From positions 4,410,501 to 4,474,500 of the forward strand of contig NC_010995.1 in NCBI RefSeq assembly GCF_000019225.1: a stretch of 64,000 nucleotides of DNA. Direction: 5' to 3'. Every line of letters starts with the position of its first letter. The first letter of the stretch is position 1. The position numbers and the translations under genes are program-made. Origin of the DNA: Cellvibrio japonicus Ueda107 (GTDB lineage: Bacteria > Pseudomonadota > Gammaproteobacteria > Pseudomonadales > Cellvibrionaceae). Positions 24,388 to 33,557 of this stretch are shown piece after piece. Below the pieces are notes generated by a model. It was not told the origin of the DNA. It saw nothing but the letters and a program-made list of their open reading frames with translations, and searched no databases.

Positions 24388-27300
24388 TTACACCCTGCGT
24401 TTATGGATCAACGCATAAAGCGCGGGCAATACCAATAGCGTGAGCAGGGTTGACGACATAATACCGCCGATCACCACCGTCGCCAGTGGTCGTTGTACCT
24501 CTGCCCCTATACCCACATTAAACGCCATGGGTACAAAGCCCAGGCTGGCAACCAGAGCGGTCATCAGTACCGGGCGCAAACGGGTGAGTGCACCGTCGAT
24601 AACGGCGCTCATTAAATCACCTGACTCGTGATACAGCTGGCGAATAAACGCGAGCATCACCAAGCCATTGAGTACCGCAATACCGGATAGCGCAATAAAC
24701 CCGACACCCGCCGACATGGACAGGGGCATATCGCGCAGCCAAAGCGCAAGCACACCGCCGGTCAGTGCCAGCGGTACACCGGTAAAAATAATCAGTGCAT
24801 CTTTTAGCGAACCGAACGCCATTACCAGCAGTGCAATGACCATCAACAAGGTGAGTGGCACTACGATGGCAAGGCGCTGGCTGGCAGATTGCAACTGTTC
24901 AAAGGTACCACCGTAATCCAGCCAATAACCGGCGGGTAACTGCACCTGGTTATTGATACGCGCTTGAACCTCGCTCACAAAACTGCCCAGGTCCCGACCG
25001 CGCACATTAGCGGTGACTACCACCAGGCGCTTGCCATTTTCGCGGCTGACCTGGTTAGGTGCCGGCGCCATTTCCAGGGCGGCCAATTCGTTGAGCGGGA
25101 CAAATCCCGGAGACTGGGCAATCGGTATCGGCAAGCGCTCCAACGCACGCAAATCGGTGCGCAGTGTTTCCGGCAAGCGAATCACCAAATTCACACGGCG
25201 GTCGCCCTGGTAGAGGGTACCTGCGCTTTCCCCTGCAATAGCCGTAGCCACGAAATCCTGCAGCACATTCAGGCTAACACCGTAAGCAGCCAGCTGCTCA
25301 CGCCTGGGTTTAACCGTGAGCACGGGTAAACCGGTAATTTGCTCCATGCGCGCATCGGCAGCGCCGGGTACCTGTTGTACCACCTGCAAAATCTCCGCCG
25401 CTGATCTCTGCAGCTGGTCGAGGTCGTCTCCGATCACCTTAATGCCCACATCGGCGCGCACCCCGGAAATCAATTCGTTGAAGCGCATTTGGATAGGCTG
25501 GGTGAATTCGTAATTATTGCCCGGTAGTTCGCCCAGTGTTTTTTCCATGGCTTCTACCAAATCGGCCTTGGGCAACTTGGGATCGGGCCATTCACTGCGC
25601 GGCTTAAGTGTGACGTAGGTATCGGCTACCGAGGGCGGCATAGGGTCGGTAGCCACATCGGCCGTCCCTATGCGGGTAAATACCTTATCTACCTGCGGGA
25701 ATTCCTTCAGGCGTTCCTCCAGCAACCCCTGCATGGCAATGGATTGCTGCAAGCCGGTACCGGGGATACGCATGGCGTGCAGGGCGATATCGCCTTCATC
25801 CAGTTGCGGAATAAATTCCGACCCCAGGCGTGTGGCGAGCCACAGGCTGCCGACAACTGACAAGAGCGCAACACCCAACAGCGGCACCTTGTAGTGCAAC
25901 GCCTTGAGCAACAGCGAGCGGTAATAGCGTTTTAACCATTGGATTGCACGGCTTTCATGTTCTGCCACCTTGCCCGTCATGAACAGCGCAATCGCTGCCG
26001 GCACGAAGGTAAGCGATAACAAAAGCGCCGAGCTGAGCGCAATGACCACCGTAATGGCCATAGGGTGAAACATTTTTCCCTCGACACCGGTGAGGGAAAA
26101 AATCGGCAGATACACCAGGGTGATGATACCCACACCAAATAAACTGGGACGGATAACTTCGCCGGTCGCGTCATAGGCAAGTTGCAAGCGCTCCTTTAAA
26201 CCCAGGGCGCCATTCCTTTGCGCTTCGCCCAGGCGGCGAATGGCGTTTTCCACAATAATCACTGCACCATCCACAATCAGGCCAAAGTCCAGCGCCCCCA
26301 GGCTCATCAGGTTGGCTGACACACCCGCCTCCACCATGCCGGTGATGGTCATGAGCATGCTGATGGGAATTACCGCCGCCGTAATCAGTGCCGCGCGCAA
26401 ATTACCCAGCAGTAAAAACAATACGACAATCACCAGCAGCGCACCTTCCAGCAGGTTTTTTTGTACAGTCGCAATGGTTTTATCCACCAGTTTGGTGCGA
26501 TCGTATACCGCTGTGGCAGTGACGCCCTGTGGTAGGGAACGGTTAATGTCCTCCAGTTTCAGGGCCAGCGCACGCGCCACAGTACGCGAGTTTTCACCCA
26601 CCAGCATCATGGCCGTGACCAATACCGTTTCACGGCCGTTTTGCGTGGCCGCTCCCGTGCGCAACTCCTTGCCGATAACCACTTCGGCAATATCGCTAAT
26701 GCGCACAGGTGCGCCCTGGCGAGTTACCACCACCAGGTTTTCAATATCGCCGAGGGTTTCCAATTGGCCGGGCGTGCGCACCAGCAATTGCTGCCCATTG
26801 GTTTCGATATAGCCGGCACCCCGGTTGTTATTGCCATTTTCCAGGGCATTTTTAATAGCATCAAAACCCAATTGCCACTGCAGTAATTTCACCGGATCGG
26901 GAGTGATGTGATACTGGCGCGTGTAGCCGCCAATAGCGTTAACCTCCACCACACCTTTTACCTGCATCAACTGCGGGCGAATAACCCAGTCTTGCAGTTC
27001 ACGCAGGGCAATAGCATCAAATTGCTCCGGGTCCCTGGCTTCCAGCGTGTACATAAAAATTTCACCCAGGCCGGTGGCTATGGGCCCCATCACCGGAACC
27101 AGGCCTTCCGGTAATTCGCGCTGGATCACCGAGAGCCGTTCGTTAATTAAATTGCGCGCAAAATAAATATCGGTGCCCTCTTCAAATACCACCGTTACCT
27201 GCGACAAACCATAGCGCGAGATGGAGCGGGTATAGGAGAGCCTGGGAATACCGGCCAGCGCGTTTTCTACCGGATAGGTAATACGCTGTTCGGTTTCCAG

Positions 27301-27474
27301 CGGTGAATAGCCAGGGGCCTGGGTATTAATTTGCACCTGTACATTGGTGATATCAGGTACCGCATCGATGGGCAGGCGCTGGTAATTCCAGAGCCCAAAA
27401 CCAATCAGGGCACACACGGCGACCATGACCAGCCAGCGTCGCTGGATGGACGTTTGCAATAGGGCATTAATCAT
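24388..27474 (-). CDS. czcA: Heavy-metal efflux RND permease, CzcA family
   Basis: 1028 residues, the normal length for HME-RND pumps: inner-membrane proton/metal antiporters that expel cations through a tripartite complex. The N-terminus shows the first helix and the porter signature (LPIDAVPDITNVQVQINTQA). The fourth-helix motif is DFGLIVDGAVIIVEN, with the Asp/Asp/Glu arrangement of the Zn/Co/Cd (HME1-like) group rather than the Met-rich Cu/Ag group. The C-terminal half repeats the porter and helix bundle. It overlaps no neighbour but starts 11 bases after the adaptor gene, so the order is C-B-A in one operon. Metal specificity is inferred from the motif; a divalent cation is likely. Confidence 0.92.
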   Translation of the reverse strand: MINALLQTSIQRRWLVMVAVCALIGFGLWNYQRLPIDAVPDITNVQVQINTQAPGYSPLETEQRITYPVENALAGIPRLSYTRSISRYGLSQVTVVFEEGTDIYFARNLINERLSVIQRELPEGLVPVMGPIATGLGEIFMYTLEARDPEQFDAIALRELQDWVIRPQLMQVKGVVEVNAIGGYTRQYHITPDPVKLLQWQLGFDAIKNALENGNNNRGAGYIETNGQQLLVRTPGQLETLGDIENLVVVTRQGAPVRISDIAEVVIGKELRTGAATQNGRETVLVTAMMLVGENSRTVARALALKLEDINRSLPQGVTATAVYDRTKLVDKTIATVQKNLLEGALLVIVVLFLLLGNLRAALITAAVIPISMLMTITGMVEAGVSANLMSLGALDFGLIVDGAVIIVENAIRRLGEAQRNGALGLKERLQLAYDATGEVIRPSLFGVGIITLVYLPIFSLTGVEGKMFHPMAITVVIALSSALLLSLTFVPAAIALFMTGKVAEHESRAIQWLKRYYRSLLLKALHYKVPLLGVALLSVVGSLWLATRLGSEFIPQLDEGDIALHAMRIPGTGLQQSIAMQGLLEERLKEFPQVDKVFTRIGTADVATDPMPPSVADTYVTLKPRSEWPDPKLPKADLVEAMEKTLGELPGNNYEFTQPIQMRFNELISGVRADVGIKVIGDDLDQLQRSAAEILQVVQQVPGAADARMEQITGLPVLTVKPRREQLAAYGVSLNVLQDFVATAIAGESAGTLYQGDRRVNLVIRLPETLRTDLRALERLPIPIAQSPGFVPLNELAALEMAPAPNQVSRENGKRLVVVTANVRGRDLGSFVSEVQARINNQVQLPAGYWLDYGGTFEQLQSASQRLAIVVPLTLLMVIALLVMAFGSLKDALIIFTGVPLALTGGVLALWLRDMPLSMSAGVGFIALSGIAVLNGLVMLAFIRQLYHESGDLMSAVIDGALTRLRPVLMTALVASLGFVPMAFNVGIGAEVQRPLATVVIGGIMSSTLLTLLVLPALYALIHKRRV

Positions 27475-27485
27475 GTGGCAGCTCC

Positions 27486-28496
27486 TTAATGCTCGTGACC
27501 GGCACCGGATTTCTCCAGATCGGCTTTAAGGAGGTAAGCGTTTTCCACCACATACTCATCACCCGCGTGCAACCCCTCCAACACTTCACTGAACAGGCCA
27601 TCGCTGCGGCCCAGTTTGACGGGGCGACTATCGTAGCGAACCTTGCCCGTAACACTATCCAGGTCGCGCACAAACACCAGGGTTTGTTCGCGCACCACTT
27701 GCAGTGCACGATTATCGAGACGCAAGGCGACCGGCGTTTCGGCGATACTCACCCAAGCTTCCACCGCCTGGTTGGGTACCCACTGACCAGCGCTGTTATC
27801 GATAGCGGCATGTACTTCCAGCGTGGGCGAATCGCCCAGGCGCGGGGTGATAAAGTCGATACGGGTTTGTTGCAGATGGCCATTCCCGTCCAGGGTGATT
27901 GTCTGGCCGGGTTTGATTTTTCCAACGTCGCCGGGAAACACCCGCAGGTGCAGTTCCAGCACGCTTTCATCCAACACCGTAAACAATACCTGGTCCCCGG
28001 CATATTCACCGGGGTTGGCATGGCGCTCTACCACCCGCCCTTTAATGGGAGATACCAGAGGGTAATCGCGCAAGCTCTCGTTGGATTCCACCCGCGCCAG
28101 GACATCACCCGCGTTGACCGGGGAACCAATAACCGGATTTACCTGGCGGATAAGACCGGGATAGCGCGCCTGGATATGGCTAATGCGCTGTGGATCCACC
28201 TCCAGGGAGCCATAGAGTTTTACGCGCTTTTGCAATACGCCTGCCTCTGCCACAGCGGTGGTCAAGGCAGACGCCTCAGCCACCTCGGGGGTGAGTTGCA
28301 CCTGGGTAGGCTCCTCTTCGTGATCATGGTCATCATCATCGTCACCATGGCTGTGGCCCGCTGCCCGATCGTGGCTGCTCTTGCCATGGTTATGGGCTTC
28401 CTCACTGCCATGGTCATGATCAGCAGCAGCCCACAGCGGCTGTACTGCCGGCAGGCTAAAGGATAAAAGCAGGGAAAACAGGGGAGAATATTTCAT
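27486..28496 (-). CDS. czcB: RND efflux periplasmic adaptor, CzcB-like, His-rich
   Basis: 336 residues with a signal peptide (first ~23 residues, ending LWAA). The mature N-terminus is strikingly His/Asp/Glu-rich (DHDHGSEEAHNHGKSSHD and HGDDDDDHDHEEE, residues ~26-65), a probable metal-binding or sensing tail. Then come the barrel-sandwich and beta-barrel of a membrane fusion protein (GSLEVDPQRISHIQARYPG, VLARVESNESL, VLDESVLELHLRVFPGD). The C-terminus ends GAGHEH, again with histidines. It bridges the CzcA pump and the outer-membrane channel. The start overlaps the upstream stop by 4 bases, so translation is coupled. Confidence 0.9.
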   Translation of the reverse strand: MKYSPLFSLLLSFSLPAVQPLWAAADHDHGSEEAHNHGKSSHDRAAGHSHGDDDDDHDHEEEPTQVQLTPEVAEASALTTAVAEAGVLQKRVKLYGSLEVDPQRISHIQARYPGLIRQVNPVIGSPVNAGDVLARVESNESLRDYPLVSPIKGRVVERHANPGEYAGDQVLFTVLDESVLELHLRVFPGDVGKIKPGQTITLDGNGHLQQTRIDFITPRLGDSPTLEVHAAIDNSAGQWVPNQAVEAWVSIAETPVALRLDNRALQVVREQTLVFVRDLDSVTGKVRYDSRPVKLGRSDGLFSEVLEGLHAGDEYVVENAYLLKADLEKSGAGHEH

Positions 28497-29737
28497 GGGG
28501 TCACCTCGGTATAGGCGGCAGAGGCGGTTAAGCGCTCCAGTTCAATGCGGGTTTCATGGGCGCGCAGGGCGGCACTGATCAGCTCGGCGCGGGCCTCCAG
28601 CAATTCGCGCTGGGCCATGGCCAGCTCCAGGGAGCTATAGCGCCCCTGGTTAAAGGCAGCGGTGGTGTCACGGCTGGATTCCTGCAGCAGCGGCAAAATG
28701 CGCTCGCGCAGGTTTTCCACCTCGGCCAGGGCCTGTTGATGGGCCGCATAGGTTTGCTGCAGGCGGGTTTGCAGGCGGGTGCGAGCGCTGGTTTCAGCCA
28801 GCTCTGCCGCATCCTGCTCCGCCCGTGCCACCTGGATAGCGCCCGCCGCACGGCGGCCGCTGGCCAGGGGAATATTCACCCCGACTACCAGGGCGGTGTC
28901 GCTGGTGTCCTGGGACTGGCGCACACCGGCACTCCAACCCAGGGCCAACTTGCCCTCTGCCTCTGCCTTGCGCAGCTCGGCAGCGCGCAGGCGGGTGGCA
29001 TCGGCAAGCAGGGCCAGATCCGGGTTTTGTGCCAGGCGCGCCTGCCAACCGGCCAGGGATTCCAGCGCGGGCAAGCGGAACAGATCGCCGCTGGCGCGGC
29101 TAAATGCCGGGTTGGGCTCAGCCCAGTAGGCACTGAGTGACAAGGCTTGTTCACGCAGCTGCTGGCGCGCTTTATCCAGGGCAATTTCCGTACGCGCTAC
29201 CGCTGCGCGGGCGCGCATCAACTCGGCCTTGGGCGTACTGCCGGCCTGTACCCGCTTGTCCAGGCTTTCAGCCAGGGACTGGGCCAATTGCCAGGCCTCC
29301 TGTGCCAGGCGCGACTGCTCCTGGGCCGCCAGCAGGGCAATAAAGCGGTAATTAACCCCGGCAACAACGTCCAGTACCGCCATACGCTGCTCACTGGCCA
29401 GTTGCTGCTGGCGCGCGGTTACCGCACCCATACGCGCATCGCGCTGGCCACCCAGCTCCACAACCGAACCGAAGGAGAGGGTAAATTCCGCCGCCTTCAC
29501 ACCACTTTTAGCACCGGAACCGGCAAGGTTTTCCGCTTCAAATTGCACAGCGGTTTCCGGCCGCAGCCGTGCGGACTGAGCCTCACCGGCCAGGGCATCG
29601 CGACGAAAGCTATAGCCGGCCAACTGGGGGTTTTGCTGCAAACCCAGGCGCAATGCCTGTTGCAAGCTGATTTCATCCTGCGCTAAAGCGCAGGTTGCAC
29701 TGGCAAGCAATACCAGGGCAAACAAAAGGGTTCTCAT
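28493..29737 (-). CDS. czcC: Outer-membrane efflux channel, CzcC/TolC family
   Basis: About 414 residues from the ATG at 29737, which has AGGA six bases upstream and gives a clean signal peptide (MRTLLFALVLLASATCALA); an in-frame start 36 bases earlier is less good. The two-fold TolC layout is visible: LQQALRLGLQQNPQL near the N-terminus and EVENLRERILPLLQES plus YSSLELAMAQRELLEAR in the second repeat. It forms the trimeric exit duct for the metal pump. First of the three pump genes; the adaptor start overlaps its stop (ATGA type). Confidence 0.9.
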   Translation of the reverse strand: MRTLLFALVLLASATCALAQDEISLQQALRLGLQQNPQLAGYSFRRDALAGEAQSARLRPETAVQFEAENLAGSGAKSGVKAAEFTLSFGSVVELGGQRDARMGAVTARQQQLASEQRMAVLDVVAGVNYRFIALLAAQEQSRLAQEAWQLAQSLAESLDKRVQAGSTPKAELMRARAAVARTEIALDKARQQLREQALSLSAYWAEPNPAFSRASGDLFRLPALESLAGWQARLAQNPDLALLADATRLRAAELRKAEAEGKLALGWSAGVRQSQDTSDTALVVGVNIPLASGRRAAGAIQVARAEQDAAELAETSARTRLQTRLQQTYAAHQQALAEVENLRERILPLLQESSRDTTAAFNQGRYSSLELAMAQRELLEARAELISAALRAHETRIELERLTASAAYTEVTP

Positions 29738-29830
29738 AACAATTCCTGCCATGATCGCGCCCAATACATGCACAACATGCAGGCGCTAATGAATCACCAG
29801 AACGGCAAATACCGTTCGCTTCAACGTGAA

Positions 29831-30199
29831 TCAGGCAGTGAAAGGGGGAGCGCGCAATAACGGCCGGGAATGGGGGAAAACGGAGGGAAGGAGTAAAACA
29901 TAGGGGCGTAACAACGGGCGATATGACGTTGCCGACAACGCCAATACAACCAGCGCCACCAATACCAGGCCCAGGTCGATTTTGCTCAGCTTGGCTACGA
30001 CAGACTGCAGCAGATTGACATCGGCATCCTGGTGGAGCTCACCATCATGGTGATCCAGATGGCCACCCATCATCTCCATATGTACGGATACCGGCGGCTC
30101 CTTGCCATCAAAGCACAAATGCGCATAGGCACCGCCCCAGTTGGCCAGCAACCAAAAGCAGAGGGCAATAAACGCAATGGGATGACAGAATGAACGCAT
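29831..30199 (-). CDS. Small His-containing secreted/membrane protein before the efflux operon
   Basis: About 122 residues if the ATG at 30199 is used (30205 and 30271 are alternatives; none has a strong ribosome site). It has a signal-type N-terminus (IAFIALCFWLLANWGGAYA), a short periplasmic stretch with Cys, Met and His (HLCFDGKE, HMEMMGGHLDHHDGELHQD) that could bind metal, and a hydrophobic segment (LGLVLVALVVLALSA). Proteins of this layout often precede czc-type operons, and this one is oriented with the pump, 93 bases ahead of it. The role may be periplasmic metal buffering or sensing; this is inferred. Confidence 0.55.
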   Translation of the reverse strand: MRSFCHPIAFIALCFWLLANWGGAYAHLCFDGKEPPVSVHMEMMGGHLDHHDGELHQDADVNLLQSVVAKLSKIDLGLVLVALVVLALSATSYRPLLRPYVLLLPSVFPHSRPLLRAPPFTA

Positions 30200-30317
30200 A
30201 ACCATGAACGCAAGGGATGAGGCGCAAGCATAACCCCGCGCATCACCGGGGTAAATGCCTATTTGACCCACCTGGATTTAACAACGGTGCGCCTATTGAA
30301 CCTGGGCAACACAAGCA

Positions 30318-31532
30318 TCATGGGCTTTCAGCCGGAGGCTTGTGTGGTAATGCCAGGGAGATGACAGCGACTAACAACAGGAACAGGGCACTGCCCCAGA
30401 GGCACAGGGTGAGGCCACCCAGTTGGTACAGCACGCCAGACAACAAGGTGCCCACCAATCGCCCCAGCGCATTGGCCATGTAATAAAAACCCACATCCAG
30501 CGATACGCCATCACGTTTGGCATAGCTGACAATTAAATAAGAATGCAGTGATGAATTGATCGCAAACACAATACCAAAGAGAACCAACCCACCGATTAAA
30601 ACAGCGCTGGCTGGCAGGGTTGACGATAAGGCCAGCGCTAAACCGACAGTGACCAGTGCCAGAATACCGGCCCATAAAAACGCCGGCCTGCTCGCCGATA
30701 CCGGGCCGGCTGTTGTGCGGAACAAGAGCGGTACAATGGATTGCACCAGGCCATACCCGATAACCCAACAGGCAAGAAAGCCACCGGTTTGCCAAAAATC
30801 CCATTGCAATTGGCTGCTTAAAAATACCGGCAGTGCGACCACAAACCAAATATCGCGCGCACCGAATAAAAACAGACGCGCCATTGATAGCACATTGATC
30901 GCACGGCTCTTGGAAAAAATATCCTTGAATTTCGGTTTGTTTTTCGCTTTACCCAAATCCCCTTGCAGCAGCACCAGGCTCATCAACCACACACCGACCA
31001 ATACCACCGCCATGGCGATAACAGCCTCGCTAAAGCCCACCGCTGCCAGCAGCACACCACCCACAAAAAAGCCAATCCCTTTCAACGCATTTTTGGAACC
31101 CGTCAGCAGTGCCACCCATTTAAATAACATGCCCTGTTGTTCGTCCGGCACCAATTGCTTGATCGCACTTTTGGCACTCATCTTGTTTAAATCCTTGGCG
31201 ATACCCGAGAGCGCCTGGGCCGCCATCACCAGCACTACAGATAACCACTCAGCAGGGACTGCGAGCATGGCCAAGGCAACCACCTGCAGGCCCAATCCCA
31301 CATTCATGGTGCGATTTAAACCGATGCGCGCGCCCAGATAGCCGCCAACCAGATTCGTTACCACACCGAATAATTCATAAAATAAAAACAGCGCTGCAAT
31401 GTGCAAGGGACTGTAGCCGAGCTGGTGGAAATGCAACACCACCAGCATACGCAGCGCGCCATCGGTGAGCGTAAATGCCCAATAATTACCCGTGATAACG
31501 GTGTATTGGCGAATAGCCGAATAATGGTTCAT
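30318..31532 (-). CDS. arsJ: Organoarsenical efflux MFS transporter ArsJ
   Basis: 404 residues from the ATG at 31532 (GGAG seven bases upstream). It is a major-facilitator protein with ~12 hydrophobic segments and the ArsJ-type N-terminus YWAFTLTDGALRMLVVLHFH followed by GYLGARIGLNRTMN. ArsJ exports 1-arseno-3-phosphoglycerate made from arsenate by a dedicated GAPDH, giving arsenate resistance. The next gene upstream is arsR, 125 bases away; the usual gapdh gene is absent here, so the substrate may come from a GAPDH encoded elsewhere. The family assignment is good by sequence; function at this site without a linked GAPDH is inferred. Confidence 0.85.
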   Translation of the reverse strand: MNHYSAIRQYTVITGNYWAFTLTDGALRMLVVLHFHQLGYSPLHIAALFLFYELFGVVTNLVGGYLGARIGLNRTMNVGLGLQVVALAMLAVPAEWLSVVLVMAAQALSGIAKDLNKMSAKSAIKQLVPDEQQGMLFKWVALLTGSKNALKGIGFFVGGVLLAAVGFSEAVIAMAVVLVGVWLMSLVLLQGDLGKAKNKPKFKDIFSKSRAINVLSMARLFLFGARDIWFVVALPVFLSSQLQWDFWQTGGFLACWVIGYGLVQSIVPLLFRTTAGPVSASRPAFLWAGILALVTVGLALALSSTLPASAVLIGGLVLFGIVFAINSSLHSYLIVSYAKRDGVSLDVGFYYMANALGRLVGTLLSGVLYQLGGLTLCLWGSALFLLLVAVISLALPHKPPAESP

Positions 31533-31657
31533 AGTGCTCCGCCGGCGGGTGTTGGACACCGCCATATGCAACACCCGCAGCAATAGAAATAACGAACGGG
31601 CTGTCAGGAGTTGAAGTATATAAGTTCCTAATTTTTTTCATGATCTCTGAACTCCGC

Positions 31658-31993
31658 TTAACAACAGCGCTTGGGCCGGTCTTCCATGGCCCGCAAACGC
31701 TGGTCATTTTCCACCAGCCACTCCGGGTTGGCCTCGAGCATAATGGTTAGGGTATCGACGATCCAGGCAGGCAGATCGGGATGCAAACGGTAATACACCC
31801 ACTGGCCCTGGCGGCGGTCAGCGAGCAAACCCGTTTTGCGCAGGAGTGCGAGGTGGCGGGAAACCTTGGGTTGGATTTCATCGAGGGCGCAGCTCAGCTC
31901 GCATACACACAGCTCTTGTTCGCGCGCAATCAATAAGGCCATTCGCGCACGGGTGGGATCGGCCAGGGCTTTACTCAGTTCGGCAGGGTTCAT
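31658..31993 (-). CDS. arsR: ArsR-family arsenic-responsive repressor
   Basis: 111 residues with the ArsR/SmtB winged-helix fold. The As(III)-binding site is visible as ELCVCEL (two Cys in helix 3), followed by the recognition helix (QPKVSRHLALLRKTGLL) and wing (DRRQGQWVYYRL). The C-terminus ends KRCC, adding two vicinal cysteines. It should repress itself and arsJ and release DNA when arsenite binds. It reads toward arsJ and lies next to an AT-rich dyad upstream of its start, a likely operator. Confidence 0.9.
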   Translation of the reverse strand: MNPAELSKALADPTRARMALLIAREQELCVCELSCALDEIQPKVSRHLALLRKTGLLADRRQGQWVYYRLHPDLPAWIVDTLTIMLEANPEWLVENDQRLRAMEDRPKRCC

Positions 31994-32000
31994 AGCAACA

Positions 32001-32040
32001 ATACATACGAATTTTCATATATTCTAAAAATCATATGTAT
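32001..32040. promoter_or_regulatory. Candidate ArsR operator
   Basis: Imperfect inverted repeat with outer arms ATACATACGA...TCATATGTAT immediately upstream of arsR, with an AT-rich centre that could also be its -10 region. Position and symmetry fit ArsR autoregulation. Confidence 0.5.
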
Positions 32041-32092
32041 CTATCACCATGGCGTCAATAACTCGCTGGGATAAATACTTAACAAGATATTT

Positions 32093-32110
32093 TGAGTAAA
32101 ATATTACTCA
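32093..32110. promoter_or_regulatory. HipB-type operator 1
   Basis: Perfect 7-bp arms TGAGTAA-N4-TTACTCA in the AT-rich leader of hipA. A second site of equal length lies 41 bp downstream, about four helical turns. Confidence 0.6.
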
Positions 32111-32133
32111 CAATTTGCTTTTCTTATAATAAA

Positions 32134-32151
32134 TGAGAAAAATATCGCTCA
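32134..32151. promoter_or_regulatory. HipB-type operator 2
   Basis: 18-bp imperfect dyad with outer arms TGAG-N10-CTCA, the same half-site as operator 1. A further TTGAGTA half-site lies near 32174, just before the hipA start. Confidence 0.5.
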
Positions 32152-32205
32152 AAAAATTTAAATACAGCTATTATTGAGTAGCAAACTGCACAATAGGTAA
32201 GCGCG

Positions 32206-33555
32206 ATGCAATTGACATTACAAGTTTGCCTGCAAGGCAATTGGCAAGATGCAGCCCAACTAACCCTTCCCGAACCGGAACGAGGCAGGAGTGGGGAGGT
32301 ATTGCTCGCTTACCACCCCCAAGCCTATGCCCTGGAAAACCTTGGGCAGGACAGCTTGGCCGCATGCAGCTTGCGCCTACCAGTGGATCTTATGCAAACC
32401 TATCGCGCCAAACCCTGGTTCAGTTTTCTGGATGACATCATGCCAGCGGGTGCCAGCCGTCGTTATTGGGTTAACCAGTTGGGCATCGGGCACCTGTCCA
32501 CACATCAACAGGACACACAACTTCTGGCGCATGGAACGATTGCCCCTGTTGGCAACTGGCGGGTTAAGGAGTCCCTGCCCGCCATACCTGCTACCAGTCA
32601 ATTAGCCGCTATGCGCTTTACCCTGGCCGATGTAGTGGATCGACACAGTGACTTCCTTGAATATGCACAGGCCATGGGCGCTGCCAGTGGAGGCGCAACA
32701 GGGGCCGGCGGGGAGGCTCCCAAGTTATTGCTGCGCTGCTCGGCACAAGACCAGATCTGGATTGACACCTGGCAAGATGACATAGGCAATCAGGACCAGC
32801 ATTACCTGGTGAAATTTCCACGTGGCAACCGTAGCAAGGATGATTGCGATATTTTGCGTGCTGAATATCACTACTATCATGAACTGCATTCACTGGGCCT
32901 AGACACCATAGCGACGAACAATATGCGCTTACTGGAAGGGGAACACTATCCTTCACTGTGGCTCCCGCGTTTCGATGTGCATTTCAATGGTCGTTACCAT
33001 GAGCGCTATGGTTTGGAATCTGTTTACTCCATCCTGGGTAAATCACCTGGCAGTTATCTCAACCACTTTGAATGTTTGCATGAATTGATCCGGTTGTTGC
33101 AGCAACAGTACGCTGTGCAGGAACTGGGACAGGTATTTGATAGCGGTACATGGGTATGCGAATGGGTTAAACGCGACTTTGTTAATGTGGTTTACGGTAA
33201 TTCTGATAACCACGGTCGCAACACTTCACTGCTCAAACGCCCACAGCAAATATGGCTTTCCCCCGTTTACGACTTTGCGCCTATGAAAGCTGACCCTGAC
33301 GGTATTACCCGTACCACTACCTGGGGCGCTCCTTATGAAGAAGGTGGGCGCTTTGATTGGATTGCAATTGCCCACGCACTTTCCACCTGGGTAGAACCGG
33401 AAAGAGTTATCGACGAATTGCGCAAGCTGGCAGGGCATGTACGTGGTTTGCGCGAGCGGCTGGCAGTACGCGGTGTACCCGAGACACTATTGGCAAAACC
33501 CACCTTTGGTTTTGACTTTATCGATGAAAAATTAAGCCATTGGCAATTAATCTAA
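32206..33555 (+). CDS. hipA: HipA-family serine/threonine kinase toxin
   Basis: 449 residues. The C-terminal half shows the HipA kinase core: YGNSDNHGRNTSLL (catalytic N-x-D-x-x-x-N type loop) followed by SPVYDFAPM (metal-binding D). HipA kinases phosphorylate aminoacyl-tRNA synthetases and cause growth arrest or persistence. The N-terminal HipA_N-like subdomain (LPVDLM, FLDDIMP) is present. It is followed 2 bases later by a HipB-like gene, so the toxin comes first, the reverse of classical hipBA. Two dyads upstream look like operators. Kinase family assignment is strong; the target is unknown. Confidence 0.88.
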   Translation: MQLTLQVCLQGNWQDAAQLTLPEPERGRSGEVLLAYHPQAYALENLGQDSLAACSLRLPVDLMQTYRAKPWFSFLDDIMPAGASRRYWVNQLGIGHLSTHQQDTQLLAHGTIAPVGNWRVKESLPAIPATSQLAAMRFTLADVVDRHSDFLEYAQAMGAASGGATGAGGEAPKLLLRCSAQDQIWIDTWQDDIGNQDQHYLVKFPRGNRSKDDCDILRAEYHYYHELHSLGLDTIATNNMRLLEGEHYPSLWLPRFDVHFNGRYHERYGLESVYSILGKSPGSYLNHFECLHELIRLLQQQYAVQELGQVFDSGTWVCEWVKRDFVNVVYGNSDNHGRNTSLLKRPQQIWLSPVYDFAPMKADPDGITRTTTWGAPYEEGGRFDWIAIAHALSTWVEPERVIDELRKLAGHVRGLRERLAVRGVPETLLAKPTFGFDFIDEKLSHWQLI

Positions 33556-33557
33556 GC

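Noticed and set aside
27489..28466. Plus-strand open frame opposite the czcB gene
   Set aside because: Opposite the adaptor gene, with no ribosome site and no recognisable domain.
31486..31707. 73-codon frame between arsR and arsJ
   Set aside because: Overlaps the arsJ start and the arsR end; not a GAPDH fragment and no good ribosome site.
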